Origin: Daphnia carinata | Taxonomy: Eukaryota; Arthropoda; Branchiopoda; Diplostraca; Daphniidae | Assembly: GCF_022539665.2 (NCBI RefSeq) | Contig: NC_081334.1 | Span: forward strand, 6,170,424-6,234,423 | DNA length: 64,000 bases | Direction: 5' to 3' | Shown: positions 11,823-23,185 of the stretch, piece by piece | How the letters are laid out: each line of letters starts with the position of its first letter | How positions within the stretch are numbered: the stretch's first letter is position 1 | Translations under genes and position numbers: made by a program | Notes under the pieces: model-generated | Databases searched by the model: none | Seen by the model: the letters and a program-made list of their open reading frames with translations, nothing else | Told to the model about the DNA's origin: nothing

Positions 11823-13458
11823 TGTGGAGCTTAACTACTTCAAAAAACAGAAATTTTGTTACGTAGCTCTATTCAAGTCAACTAATAAGACGGATGTGAC
11901 AGCGGACGCTTCTTGAACATCAAAAACGTAATAACGGAGTAATATAAAACAAACTACTCACATGATTGTTGTTATCGTCTGACGGAAAATGTTCAAAAGA
12001 CTCACACACGTCAGTGTCACGTCATCAACTGTGGCAAACAAAGGAATTTAATTCATTTCCTACGAGTTACATCCTTGTGTTTTAGTTATATTACACGAAA
12101 TGTCAAAGGAATTGTGAAAACTATACTTAGTAGGTGCATCGTTTACAATTACACTGTGACCTTTTCGCAGTGTTCGTAAATGTCAGACAAAACTCAACCA
12201 CGTATATCTAGTGCAGTCAAAGACATTTGAGCAATGATGTCAGAACAGTATGATATAAATTAAAAGGCAAAAGGGGAAGATCTAGAAACCCAACGAAAAA
12301 GGATGCGTTGAGATCGTAAAACAGCAAAGAAATTCTAGACGTTACCCAATTCAACTTAGCTAAGTTGTAATATTTTCAGGTCAAACATCACCTACAATTA
12401 GTAAAATTCTTTGAGAAATACTCCATTCTCTGGACCCCATGAACCTAAGAGGCCTACCTCATTGCAAACTTTCCCAAACACACCAAGGTGTACGTGCCTT
12501 ATCTCTGTGAAGCATAAGGCGTGATTATAGTAAACTAAAACTCACATAATAGTGAACAACTGGAGTCGGTGTCCGCCATTTTTGTTTTCACTTAAAAGTC
12601 AACACAATAAATGGAGCTGTTTGGTTGGTCGAGTAGAAACGCACCTGGTAGAACTCAATCACTGTTTACCGGGGGAAACAAAATTATATGACACGAACGA
12701 CCATAAACAGAGCTAATAGACTTCGGTATCTCTATCCAGGGTGTTTGTTTTCACCATGATTGTTCTTACTAGATGTGGAACTATAATATCGGAGAGCATG
12801 TTTTGAGAACAAAATGTAACACAAGGATGTGAATTACTAATACATGCTGAGCCACTTACCAAATCACTGAAGGCCATTTTAAAACATACACCAACTAAAA
12901 ATCCTAGCAACAATTTAAGCTTAAGACAAAATGCTAACGATACCTGAATTCCCACTGCGGGTTGGCAGACGACGGCAACGATGAAACAACGTTTAAATTC
13001 AATGACATGGCCATTAGCTTCAACGAGTTACGACTATACCTGTTCACGACAGATTCGTACAGTCAAATGCAAACTAGTTGGACAGTTGTAGCTACGTCAC
13101 CTTCAAACGAAAAGCAATTCAAGAAGGTAGGGTGAGCAACGCGTGAAAACTCACCCTTCCCTTTTTTGTGCTACAATTCTTAGAAAATTTGTTTTGCAGC
13201 TAACGTTGCCATATCTTTGTATTTATGAACTAAATAATTATAATATTTAAGTTTTTATTGCGTCATTTGCCAATTGGTTAAAAGTAAACTGTTCATTTTT
13301 TGGCGCTTACCAAATTTTCGTATTTCATCTTAATTCAGTAATGAATACAACATTAATAATAATGTCGGTATATATTTTGCACGTATAATAACAAAGGATT
13401 AGAGATTGACATATAATACATATTTTCGAAATGGTAAACTTTTAAATGAAATTTCAGT
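11823..13458. other. Intergenic between the two mucin-like genes
   Basis: 1.6 kb holding the promoter of gene A and the 3' end of gene B. I see no credible gene. The open frame at 12713-12955 (-) matches nothing I recognise. Two ACGTCA (CRE-half-like) sites lie at 12008-12013 and 12019-12024, about 190-200 bp upstream of the gene A start codon. Confidence 0.55.
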
Positions 13459-15206
13459 TCATCTTGTAGAAGTTGCTATGCTCAGAGGAGAAATGGGCGG
13501 GGAAACTTCTGACGGGACAAGAGGAGCATTGGATGAAGTAGTTGAAGAAATTGAACGGCTATCAAGATCAGCTTTGTGTGGACTTGAAGGAATATAATCC
13601 GGTTGTTCCAATTGGCGAATCGTACCAGCCTCCAGCTGTGACTTCTCAATAAGATAGACACGGCGTCGATGGCGTCGGTAGAGGAAACCAAATAACAAGC
13701 AGGATAAAACAAGTAAAATAATAGAAAGACTGACACCAATAGCAATTCCACGTAACTGTGCTGACGTCAGTCCAGATGGCGCCGTAGTTGGTGAAGGAGT
13801 AGTTTCCATTGTAGACATGGTCGAGCTCAGTGAATTGGTATTACTTGATGGCATCGTGGTAGTTGAAGACCTCAGGGATGTGAAAACGGTGGTTGTACTT
13901 TCGCTTCCGGATGTAGTGGATTCAGAATAGCTGGTGCCGGTGGTAGGTGACTTTGTACTTGATGAGGAGGTAGAAACAACTGATGTAATGGAGCTAGTGG
14001 ACGTATTTTCATTGTTCAAAGATGTTGTTTCGGCCATCGAACTCAACGTTGATGTTGAGGAGGACGAAGGCAAATATATTGTACTTGACGGTAAGGTTGT
14101 TGTTGAAGTTGCTGATGTTATTAATGGTGATGTTATTGATGACGTTGTTGACGTAGTAGTTGACGGAGGTGTTGATGATGATGTTGACGTTGTAGTTGAC
14201 GGAGATGTTGTTGATGATGTTGTTGACGTTGTAGTTGACGGAGATATTGATGGTAATATTGTTGGCATTGGTAGTAAAGTTGTCGAAGTTGTTGAAATTT
14301 CTGTAGTCGTTTTTTCCACATCAAATTTCGATGGAGTTGGAAAAGACGTAATAGTTGTGATACTGGTGCTGTTGGTTTCCGTTTGACTTTCTTTTGTTGA
14401 CGAACTAATGTCGTGTAATGTAGACATCATTGTCGTCGTTGATGTAGAAGTTGTGCTTCGATCTTCCCCGTTCTTAATGACGATCTTACTAATAGCTAGA
14501 CCAGTGCCATCCAACTCAGCTCTGTTGCCATCCAAACGCAGCTAAAGAAAGAACACATTTTCATAAATTTCAGACTAGTTATCATTATTTTCAAAAACAT
14601 TTCTTTGATTCAATGTAAAAATATTAAATGTGTTTTTGCAAAACTAACCTGAACTTTAGAGGGCTGGTTGATTTGAAGGTCCACAGTAACCGTAGTCCAG
14701 CCAGGTGAAGGATCAGTAGGCGTTGGTGCTCTAAAAACTTGCACAGATCTCTGAAAAGCATCGACCTGATCTTCGATATTGTCTACAAATTCAGTGTAGA
14801 GGATCAAGACCGTGTGTCGTCCTAACACCGTTAAAGGAATGAGGTTCCAGTATGTCAATTCTGCAGTTGCACCAGGCAATAGATCGAACACGTGGGTAAA
14901 GATTTGAGCTGGTGAGTCGGAGAATGGAACAACTTCTATGAATCCTCCTCCATTTTCTTCCATAGGTGGTCGAATGGATTCCAAATCGAATGGAGCTGGA
15001 TCACCATGCATCGACAGACACCAAATGGTGGACGAATTATCATTTCCGTAGCCTTGCCAATAGTTAACAATGCCGCTGTCAAAATCGTCCACGATCTCTT
15101 CTTTCTCTTCAAGGCCCTCAACGAGAGCTGGATGACGCGCAACAAACACTACAAGGCCAGCAGCAATGATAAACATCAACCGTACGCTCTTGGTTGAACG
15201 GCACAT
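13459..15206 (-). CDS. Mucin-like single-pass membrane protein B, paralogue of A
   Basis: Two exons: 15206-14649 and 14541-13459, giving 546 residues. It has the same plan as its neighbour: signal peptide (about 1-30), ectodomain starting VDDFDSGIVNYW with PPMEENGGG and LTYWN, then LRLDGNRAELDGTG, a long Thr/Ser stalk (about 225-445), a transmembrane helix (about 450-473) and a basic tail. The stalk is Thr/Ser-rich but not a regular repeat, unlike gene A. The tail is longer (73 residues, ending in a Ser/Pro-rich stretch) but keeps YRRHRRRVYLIE and LEAGTIRQLE. The intron that follows LSTR in gene A is absent here. Same orientation and about 1.6 kb apart, so this is an evident tandem duplication. 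The function is unknown; a cell-surface glycoprotein is likely. Confidence 0.85.
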
Positions 15207-16166
15207 TTTTCGTCAATAATTAGACAGCTGTTGAAACTCGATCTTAACCGTGGCTTTGCTTGGCGTTTTCTAATGATGCAAATTGAACAGCCATGCTTCT
15301 TAAAGACGCACCTGAATCTCTAAATTAAAGGGGAATCATCAAAATGCACTAAGATCTTGTTATCATCGGTAACATCAAACAGTTCATAGCCACCATAATC
15401 ATACGAAATTAAGCTTACCTACATTGTTTTATCCATTCTTCATATCCCACCCCAAAATCTCCGACGTCACTGAGGCCATTAAAATCTCTCGATTGCGTTG
15501 TCATTTGCTGTCTGACGTCTTCAGTTGTGACGCCGAAGAAATTTAGAAGTTAGAGTTGCACGGGAACATTCTTTCACAACCTAGTGACGAAAATCGAACC
15601 GCGCAGCTTTTTGTTTTCACATTGCGGCAAGTAATACACAATGTTGGGTACGGGTTGGCTTCTAAACAGCACTAAAATCAACACATCGCACGTGCGTGCG
15701 ATGTCGGCAAAATAATAAAACAGCGCATTTCGGTTTGCGTCCATTTAATTTCTCCGTAAATGTGCAACCATTTACGGAACTTCTTTTTAAACTGGAACTG
15801 GAACTTTGTCATTCAGTGTATAATTCATGACCAATACTGTTTGAATTTACTTTGCGCAGCTTGTTAATGAATTATTATCTCGCTTTGTAGGCAAGCATAA
15901 TGGCATTAACATTTTGTAGATTATGAATTATGGTTAAATAGCGAACATGTTATGCGAAAGGCGCTTGAGGAACATTATGAAATAAAGAGTTTTGTTAAGG
16001 AAGATATTTAAAATACACAATTTCACCATTAGTTTCAGGCCAAGCTCTTTGTTTCCAGGGTAGGGTTGCTATAAAAATGTGGATCTAGCAGGTTGTAAAC
16101 AAAGCAGCGAGATACGGAGGCGTGGACAGCTGAGAGTCTTATCTGGCGCTAGAAGATGTTGTAATA
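15207..16166. other. Intergenic, no gene seen
   Basis: Promoter side of mucin-like gene B and the 3' side of bestrophin-1. GACGTC-core sites at 15473-15478 and 15513-15520 lie 270-310 bp upstream of the gene B start and recall the ACGTCA sites upstream of gene A. Nothing else is supportable. Confidence 0.5.
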
Positions 16167-18557
16167 CTAAACTTCTGTCAAACCGATTCCGTCGTCGTCT
16201 GCTCCATCAACCTGTTCAGCACCTTCGTCAGTATACACACACAAATTGCGCTAGATGATGCAATTAACGTAATTTAAAAAATTAAGAGACGTGGGTTTTA
16301 AATGTCATGCAAGTGTACCGGCCATTTTTTTGATGGGGTTTCAATGGACGTCGTCACTAATTCATCCGCCGGACCAGCAACGTAAAGCGCTTGTAATCTC
16401 TGCGCATCCTGTAATTGCAAAACAACACATGCTTTTGTCTTCCATAATCCAAATAACTTACAAATTACACATACCTCGATGTGAGATTGGAGCAACTTTG
16501 TAATGTCAATATCATCGTCGTCTTCTCCGAATGGATTAGACGCCATAGCTCCAAATCTCAACCAAGAAAGATAAAGAAAATACTTCAAACAACGTAATGC
16601 CGTTAGATTGGAATGCGTAAGGAAAAATGATAATTTTCATTCATACCTGAAAGGTGTTGAGCATTGGAAAGTAACCCGTGATAAAAGAAGTAGCCGGATT
16701 TTTATCAGCAAGCTGACGTGCCATCAGCGATGCTACGCCGATAGAGTAGACGGTAATAGTCACGACCTTGAATATTTGCAATTGTTGTGATGAAATTTGT
16801 CAACATTGACGTCTATTTCCGTACCTGAATCAAAGCAACTGGTATGTTCTTGGACGAAAACTTGAGAGTATTACAACAGCTTTTTTTGAAGGCCATCAGC
16901 GCATCCACTTGACGATTACAGTCGGCTGGAATCGTGAAAAGACCTTGTCGGCTACAACGCTTTAGCATAGCCAAGTTCCAGTCCAGTACCGCTAAAGAGA
17001 GGTAATGGTCGCTCTCGCTAGCGTGCTTCGACTGCACCTGTTCCAGGTGTACCCGTTCGTGTTCCAGCAAAAGCCCTAAAATGTAAAATTTGCTGGAGGA
17101 AATGAATTACTATATTTTTAAAAAATGGGAAATTCTTTTTACCAGCATTTTGAAGGGACTGTAAATCAGGATAAAGTTTCTTCAAAGGCTGGCAGATTAA
17201 ACGGAATGTAAAAGTCCAGCTCAATAAAACCCATCTAGAGTATTGCTGAATCATCTGCGCTCCCTATTTTGGTTTTAAAATATCGTTATAACAAAGTCTC
17301 AACGATCAACAAAAGTCCCTTACGTCTGCTGCGTTTTCTTTCAAAGCGAGAACGAAAATGGCAATCACTTTAGCTGTTCCAGGCATGGTATTGAAGACAG
17401 AGAACCATCGCTACATTGAAATAGTCCCGCAAAAGAGACGAAACAAAATTAAAGTGGAAATAACACAAACTGAATTTTCGTACTGACCTGCATAGAAGTG
17501 GATGTGAAAAATCCCAACAATAAAACGATGGGAAGTGAAGACGTATATTTGGAACAGTAGGCGGCTATGGCTTCAAAGTCCCTAAAAATTCAATGTCATG
17601 TCTACAATTACACGCAGGCCAATACGATAGGAAATTTTATATTGCCATTGTTACAATATCTACTCACACTCTTGCATTAGCGCTGAGCACGTAATCGTAG
17701 AGCAGCGAAAGCGAAATGTAGGAAATCACGTAGATCAAAAACGGCTCCCAAAGAAGGCGGTAAACACTGTGTTTCCATCTGAAATAAACATCGTTAGTGT
17801 TCAACAGCATAATTAGTGACATAAAATTGCATAACGTCGTATCCGTTGCGCCCTACTTCCTCAATGATCAGTGCTAAGCCTACCAAGCGGAAACATGAAC
17901 GGAAACCGAGATAAAGTGCCGACTGTTTCCTTTTAGTAAGTCTTGCTTCAGTAAGATTGGTGCATTACAATTAGCTTAACAACAGTCTTTGTTAGGAACT
18001 CGAATAATTTAAGACCAATCGAGATTTCCTCGTTTGTTATTGTTTACCTTGTTGATCAGAACGTAATTAACATTTTAGTGCTCAGTGAAGCGTTGCAAAG
18101 ACTACGATTGGCACAAAATGGGAGTCATTAAAGAACTTGTACGACCGGAAATTTGCATTATTAAAAGGAGCATTGACTTATGAAGAGAATCGTGAATATT
18201 TCGCTATCAAGGAAGCCTTGAGGGCACTGGAAACGCGTAGGGGGTTAGCTTGTTGGTGATGTAAATGTCCTGGAATGCTTCTGCATTTAGAAACGGCTCA
18301 TCGCAAGCTGGCAATGCCAAAGGTATGCACGAAAAGAAACTAAAGAACTATGACTCACTAAAAACGTACCTGAATAATATTTTGAAGCTCTCGCCGAATC
18401 CACTTGCTCTTCCCGAATTACTCGGAGATATATCGTCAAACATTGTGCTAAAAGAGGTTTCACTAAACCCGTTGCGTACAGACGACTGTCTGGAGCACAC
18501 TGAGGAACCTTCTAAGCTCTTACAAACCAACAAGAGGTCTTGTCTTTCTTTCTCCAC
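16167..18557 (-). CDS. Bestrophin-like anion channel 1
   Basis: Ten exons: 18557-18370, 17778-17668, 17581-17488, 17410-17324, 17263-17143, 17075-16825, 16766-16647, 16582-16475, 16408-16316 and 16250-16167, giving 418 residues. Bestrophins are pentameric, calcium-gated chloride channels of the plasma or organelle membrane. Visible landmarks are FGESFKILFRW (juxta-membrane N-terminus), LPIVLLLGFF (pore-neck helix), the IQVVTITVYS helix and the calcium-clasp motif NPFGEDDDD (about 340-348), which is intact apart from DID replacing the usual DFE after it. Exon 9 could read on to a nearby stop. I prefer splicing to exon 10 because both paralogues have the same 93-nt exon followed by a terminal exon in the same phase. 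The upstream part of exon 1 (before MFDDIS) is less certain. Confidence 0.83.
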
Positions 18558-19379
18558 AGCAATACAGTTCCTTTTTGGTTCCGCAACTACACCTCGTTCA
18601 AATTCGTTGTCGGGAAATCCGCCTCGCCTCCACGCCTGGTTGCACCACCATGTCTTATTTCCGATTGGTCTTCATATCCAGGACCTTTGTGCTTGCATAA
18701 TGCAGCGGATACCGAATTTTGCATCCAACATATTTCTTTGAAGTTTTATCTCATTGCAGACTGGTCAGAATGGGGAAATTCGATTTTTTTTTTGTCTGAG
18801 AAACGTGCCAAGGCTTTTTTCGGATGAGTGAGTATCACACTGCGCCTGTAAGTCATAAAAAGTAAACGTGAAAATGTCCAGACCTTGCAGGGCCTGTAGC
18901 CTGAGGATAGGCCCTAAAGGGATACATGGAAATGGTATACAGCATGTGGCTTTTCACCAGGAATACCTTCACAAACCGCGAGGCCAGTGGGCACTTAATG
19001 AACGATTTTTCAAGATTTCTAATTTTCATGTTGCCTTCACACAACTTCTACTATCTCTTATTCAACCCTAGTCCTACCAGTTCGTTAGCTTTGCCTCGGT
19101 TTTTAAAATGTATGAATTGAAATCTCTGAACTGGGTATCATGACATCACTAGCACACTGTGCAGCTTTGCCAGAGTTACAGATTGTTCTATAACTCATTT
19201 CAAAATTCAATTTTCAATAACTAATAAAAATGTTATCTGGCAATGCCGATAAAAACCGTTGTTTACTAAAGACCAGACGATCTCAGTGGTCTTTTTTGAT
19301 TCAGTGTGAATTCAAAGAACTTTTTTTTTTCTTGAACTTACAATTGCCGGGGCAAGTGACAGAACTAAACCGGAAGAAA
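18558..19379. promoter_or_regulatory. Shared upstream region of bestrophin-1 and TDRKH
   Basis: 822 bp between two divergent start codons. No TATA box or other defined element stands out. The plus-strand open frames here are antisense to exon 1 of bestrophin-1 or unrecognisable. The role as a bidirectional promoter is inferred only from the gene arrangement. Confidence 0.4.
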
Positions 19380-21224
19380 ATGACTTCCGATTCGTCTCTA
19401 TTACCTAGTCTCAAAACTTTGTTTGCCACTGTCACTGCTGGAATTACAGGAACATTAGTGTATCACTACATGAAAACAGTATGATACTTTCTTTTGATCT
19501 GTACATATGTTTTCGGTGTCTAATGCTACACTAACAAATAACCATACTGTTGTTTCCCAGAATTTCTTTACTGCAAAAGACGAGGAGAAAATTAAAGAAT
19601 CTTTATATGTTGAGGTTCCACGGGACACAGTAGCTCACCTCATTGGAAGGAATGGTACTAGTATTAAACAGATTGAGGAAGAAACCTGCACAGCTGTCTC
19701 TTTCATTGATCCAGGTTGGGTCCCTTATAACAAATTTCAAATGATAATTCAATAAGTTAATAACCATTTTGAGTTTAACAGGTGGTGCTTGCAGACTTGC
19801 AGTGATAAGGGGTAGCAAAGATGGAGTACAGCTAGCAAAAATGCAGCTTTTAAAATGTGTGGAAGAACATGCGCAATTGGAAACCACTGAAATATTTGTT
19901 TCTGAGGTATTACCTGTTTTGTTTGATGATGAAAACAAAGCTGTTGTGTGCTCTTCTAATAGTTTGTGACAATAGAAAACTATTGATCGCCTGACAGCGC
20001 AAGAAAGCAAAAAATTAAGAGAAATTGCGGCTTTATCAAAAACACGAATTTACATCGATGGCGTCCGAGAAAAACGGACAAGCCTTCTGGTAAGAGGAAC
20101 CTACCATCAAATAGAAAAGGTTAGAGAATTTTTGAAAGAAATGGTTGCAGAAGAAATACCTGCAGCAACTGAAACCAGTAACAATGTGCCAATGAAACGT
20201 TCGCCGAATGCTGCGAGAACTCAGCCAGTGAGTAAACGCACATCATTTTAATCTGATACGTTCAATATAGTGCAATTTTAAAGATTCATTCAATTAGGAG
20301 AAAAGTACACCCACGGAGTACGAAAAACTTGAGCCGACTAGTTCCGACGGGTGGGAGAAAAATTATATCAAATACCGTGTAACTAGTTTCCTTATCCTTC
20401 AAATATCCTTGATCGCATTTCTAGATTCTGCGAAGTGATGGTATCTTTTGTAGAAAGCCCATCGAAATTTTTCGTCCAGAAGGCTGGACCCTGCTCCAAG
20501 GAATTGGATTGTCTGATTGATGACTTAACAGACTTTTATTCTGTGAAAGAAAATCGCCAGCAATACGCCATCTCAAAGGTAAAGCTTTCAGTCATTAAAT
20601 AAGATTTTCTTCTAAAAAAAAATCTTACGTTTGTCGTTTAGTACGTAGTCGGTTCTCTAGTTGCTATCCTGGCACCGGACGACACTTGCTGGTACCGCGG
20701 TAGAGTTGTCTCGATTGATTTGGAAGAAGATAGCGACGACGATGGTATCCTTTCGGTCAATCTCGTCGATTTTGGTGACACCGTCATTGTCAAGCAGCCT
20801 CATGTCGCTATTTTACGTCCGGAATTTTTATCGATGAATTTTCAAGCTATCGAATGCCGCATGGCTTACATCGAACCCATAGGGTAACAAAATTAATAGC
20901 GCTTGATTTTGAATAGCAGTGGTGTAAAATAATGATATCTAGGGGTGGAGAATGGAGTGAAAAGGCAATCGAAGCATTTGAAACTTTGACGTATTGCGCC
21001 AGTTGGAAAATTTTGATGGCTCGCGTTGAGTCTAACGCCACTATGAACAGCAACTGCATCCACGTTTTGAAGCTCGTTGATACCAATACGGAAAAAGTAG
21101 CCATTTCAATTTTTCTCTACGTTCTTCCTCGCCATCTAACGTACTTTTTTTTCTACGAATCTAATAGGATATTGACATCGCCACTGAACTTGTTCGGCTG
21201 GAATTCGGATACAGTACTGCCTAA
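19380..21224 (+). CDS. TDRKH: Tudor and KH domain protein (TDRKH / papi)
   Basis: Nine exons: 19380-19478, 19561-19714, 19782-19906, 19976-20227, 20298-20376, 20436-20578, 20642-20883, 20943-21096 and 21168-21224, giving 434 residues. This protein sits on the outer mitochondrial membrane and holds PIWI proteins during trimming of piRNA 3' ends. The order fits: an N-terminal membrane helix (about 13-30), KH1 with the GRNG loop at 62-65, a second KH-like unit (about 127-190), and an extended Tudor domain with WYRGRVV, VDFGDTV and MNFQAIECRM. The last matches LPFQAIECSL of human TDRKH. The second KH unit lacks a GxxG loop. The acceptor at 20436 was chosen over a nearer AG because only it restores the YLMVSFVE block. 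An AATAAA lies at 21461-21466. Confidence 0.9.
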
Positions 21225-21460
21225 GAACGTTAATGTGATATTTGCGGCCTTACTTTAAAACTCAGATTACCTTTTGACCAGGAAGAATCTCAAATTTGAT
21301 GCCAATCCATATGTGACATTACTGTTTTTAAAATTAAATTGGCTGGACTAATTAGCTGGCAATTGCCAAATCTATATTCACAATATTATTTAAATTAAAA
21401 TGGGTAATTTTGAATGAGTTTGTAGCCAACATCTGAGAATGTGCTGACAATACATGGCTG

Positions 21461-21466
21461 AATAAA
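21461..21466 (+). terminator. Poly(A) signal AATAAA of TDRKH
   Basis: AATAAA lies about 240 nt after the TDRKH stop and is followed by an A-rich run. It lies only about 25 bp from the XPA stop on the other strand, so the two 3' UTRs probably overlap. Confidence 0.5.
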
Positions 21467-21489
21467 ATTGTAAAAAAGAAAAAAAAAGA

Positions 21490-22972
21490 TCACATCTTTT
21501 CGTACTCTTGCTGAAAAGAGCACGTACTGCACTTGCGATAGTAAAGATCTCTTTCAGCATCAAACTTTTCCTCTCCAAAGACATGCTGGTGGCCGGCCGT
21601 TTGTTTTTTGTAAACGCTACTGCGTACTGCCATTCGCAAATCTTTAGAAAACTTAATTTTAGTGACTTTAAATTAAAGAGAAACTTTAAGCTATTTACTT
21701 TTAACTTGTTGGTTGAATTTCTTTATTTTGGATTTTTCTCGTTTGGTTTCGCGAAGTTCTTTTTCTTCTTCTATCTTCTCCAGGGTCTCCCACAATTCGA
21801 GCGCTCGTTTTTCAACCTACATCGAAACACAAAGACAATGAAAGTTTTGACGAGCTAGTTACTTAGGTATAAACTAGCCTGTAATCTCAAGTATAGTTTC
21901 ATATCTCCCCAGTTGGGATTGAGAGGGTTCTTGCGCAAAATGTAACGTAAAATTGGCTCTCGCAAGTCCAAATCACAATCTTTTAGGAGGTACTCTTGAC
22001 GTGCTTCTGTTCGCGTAATTAGACTGTACTTTTCGTCATTTGTATCTCTGAAGATTGGATGAATCAAGTTAAAATAAAGTTTTGAATTTCATAATCAGCC
22101 ACCTACTTGCAAGGGTCACAAACAGGATACGAAAAAGAGCGGTAAAGTAATGAATCGTGAAGGGGCTGCTCGCATTCATCACAATGGGGACGATCAGGCA
22201 AAATAATTGGGGCAGGGTCTTCAGTGATCACTATCTAATAATTCCATTTAAAAAATTGCATTAAAACATTTGCATTGCACAATGCATTTAGCGAAGTTAG
22301 AAAGATCAAATACTTCTCTTTGTTGTTCGTCTTCAAGTTCTTTCTCATTAATGAGAAATCCACCCCCTGAATCAATAAGTCTTGAATTTTTTATTCTGAT
22401 TACAGAATGCTCGTCTGTGTTGCCACTAGATTAGAACAGTAAAAAAAAAAAAGAGTAAAAGTGGTTGTACTTAGGATTAGAGTCAAATAGTAGTCAGGTT
22501 CAACAAGATAGTGAAATATGAATAACATGCATGGTTGGCTAAACATAAGAATTTTTTTATTAAAAAAATAAATACCAACAAATTCTATAACTGACATCGA
22601 GAATTTTCTAAATAATTTAGCTTACGTTTTATAAGGATGAGCTTGCAATCTTGCCTGGCGAAGGAGGAGAGCTTTCTGACGATTTCTTTCTATCCTGGCC
22701 TTCTGAAATGCACTTAGACATTGTATGTTGTCTCCGGTGTCTTTAACAGGTTTAGAGGTATCGGGATATTCTGGAGATAAAGCAATCGCTTCCTGTTGGT
22801 CGAAGTTATCGCCAGCTACTTCATGATTGACTCCTTTGTTATTCCGTATGGGACTGGCTTCAAATGAGGCGGCGAGACCGCTATCACCCTCATTATTTTG
22901 GGTTTCTTCATCTGATTCCAATTCAAATATCGATTTGGTTTTTGATTCAATGGCGTTCTTTGCACTCTCCAT
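21490..22972 (-). CDS. XPA: DNA damage-recognition protein XPA
   Basis: Six exons: 22972-22626, 22425-22314, 22234-22107, 22047-21879, 21816-21699 and 21641-21490, giving 341 residues. XPA checks damage and organises the nucleotide-excision-repair complex in the nucleus. Landmarks: a disordered acidic N-terminus; SGGGFLINE (the GGGF block that binds ERCC1 in the human protein); a zinc finger with Cys at about 171, 174, 192 and 195; the DNA-binding core [14 protein letters not shown] and NWGDMKLYL; and a complete C-terminus ([10 protein letters not shown] to EQEYEKM-like ending) of the kind that contacts TFIIH. The N-terminal extension is longer than in human XPA (273 residues). Intron 4 has a GC donor (CAG|GCTAGT), and human LQIVKRSLEVW aligns without a gap across it. 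An ATG at 23014 would add 14 residues. Confidence 0.92.
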
Positions 22973-23185
22973 CAGTAAAAGATGAAGTATATAGAGTTTG
23001 TTACTGAAGTGCACTATTCGTTTTTAAGTTTTGACTCGACTGCTCACGCTAGCAGACCAAAACCAAATGACAGAAAAACGAAAAAAGATTTCGGCAATGC
23101 CAGACTTGGAAAATCGTTGCATGTATTTACAATATTGCCCCGTTTGAAAGGAGTTATGTAACAAGACATAAAATTTATTTTAAGG

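Noticed and set aside
17800-17960. Open minus-strand stretch inside intron 1 of bestrophin-1
   Set aside because: It reads as about 50 codons but has no bestrophin similarity. The true upstream exon with FGESFKILFR was found at 18370-18557 and fits the paralogues.
20377-20435. Acceptor at the nearer CTAG (20424) for TDRKH exon 6
   Set aside because: It gives a stop or a wrong frame with every donor nearby. The acceptor ending GCGAAG restores the conserved YLMVSFVE block.
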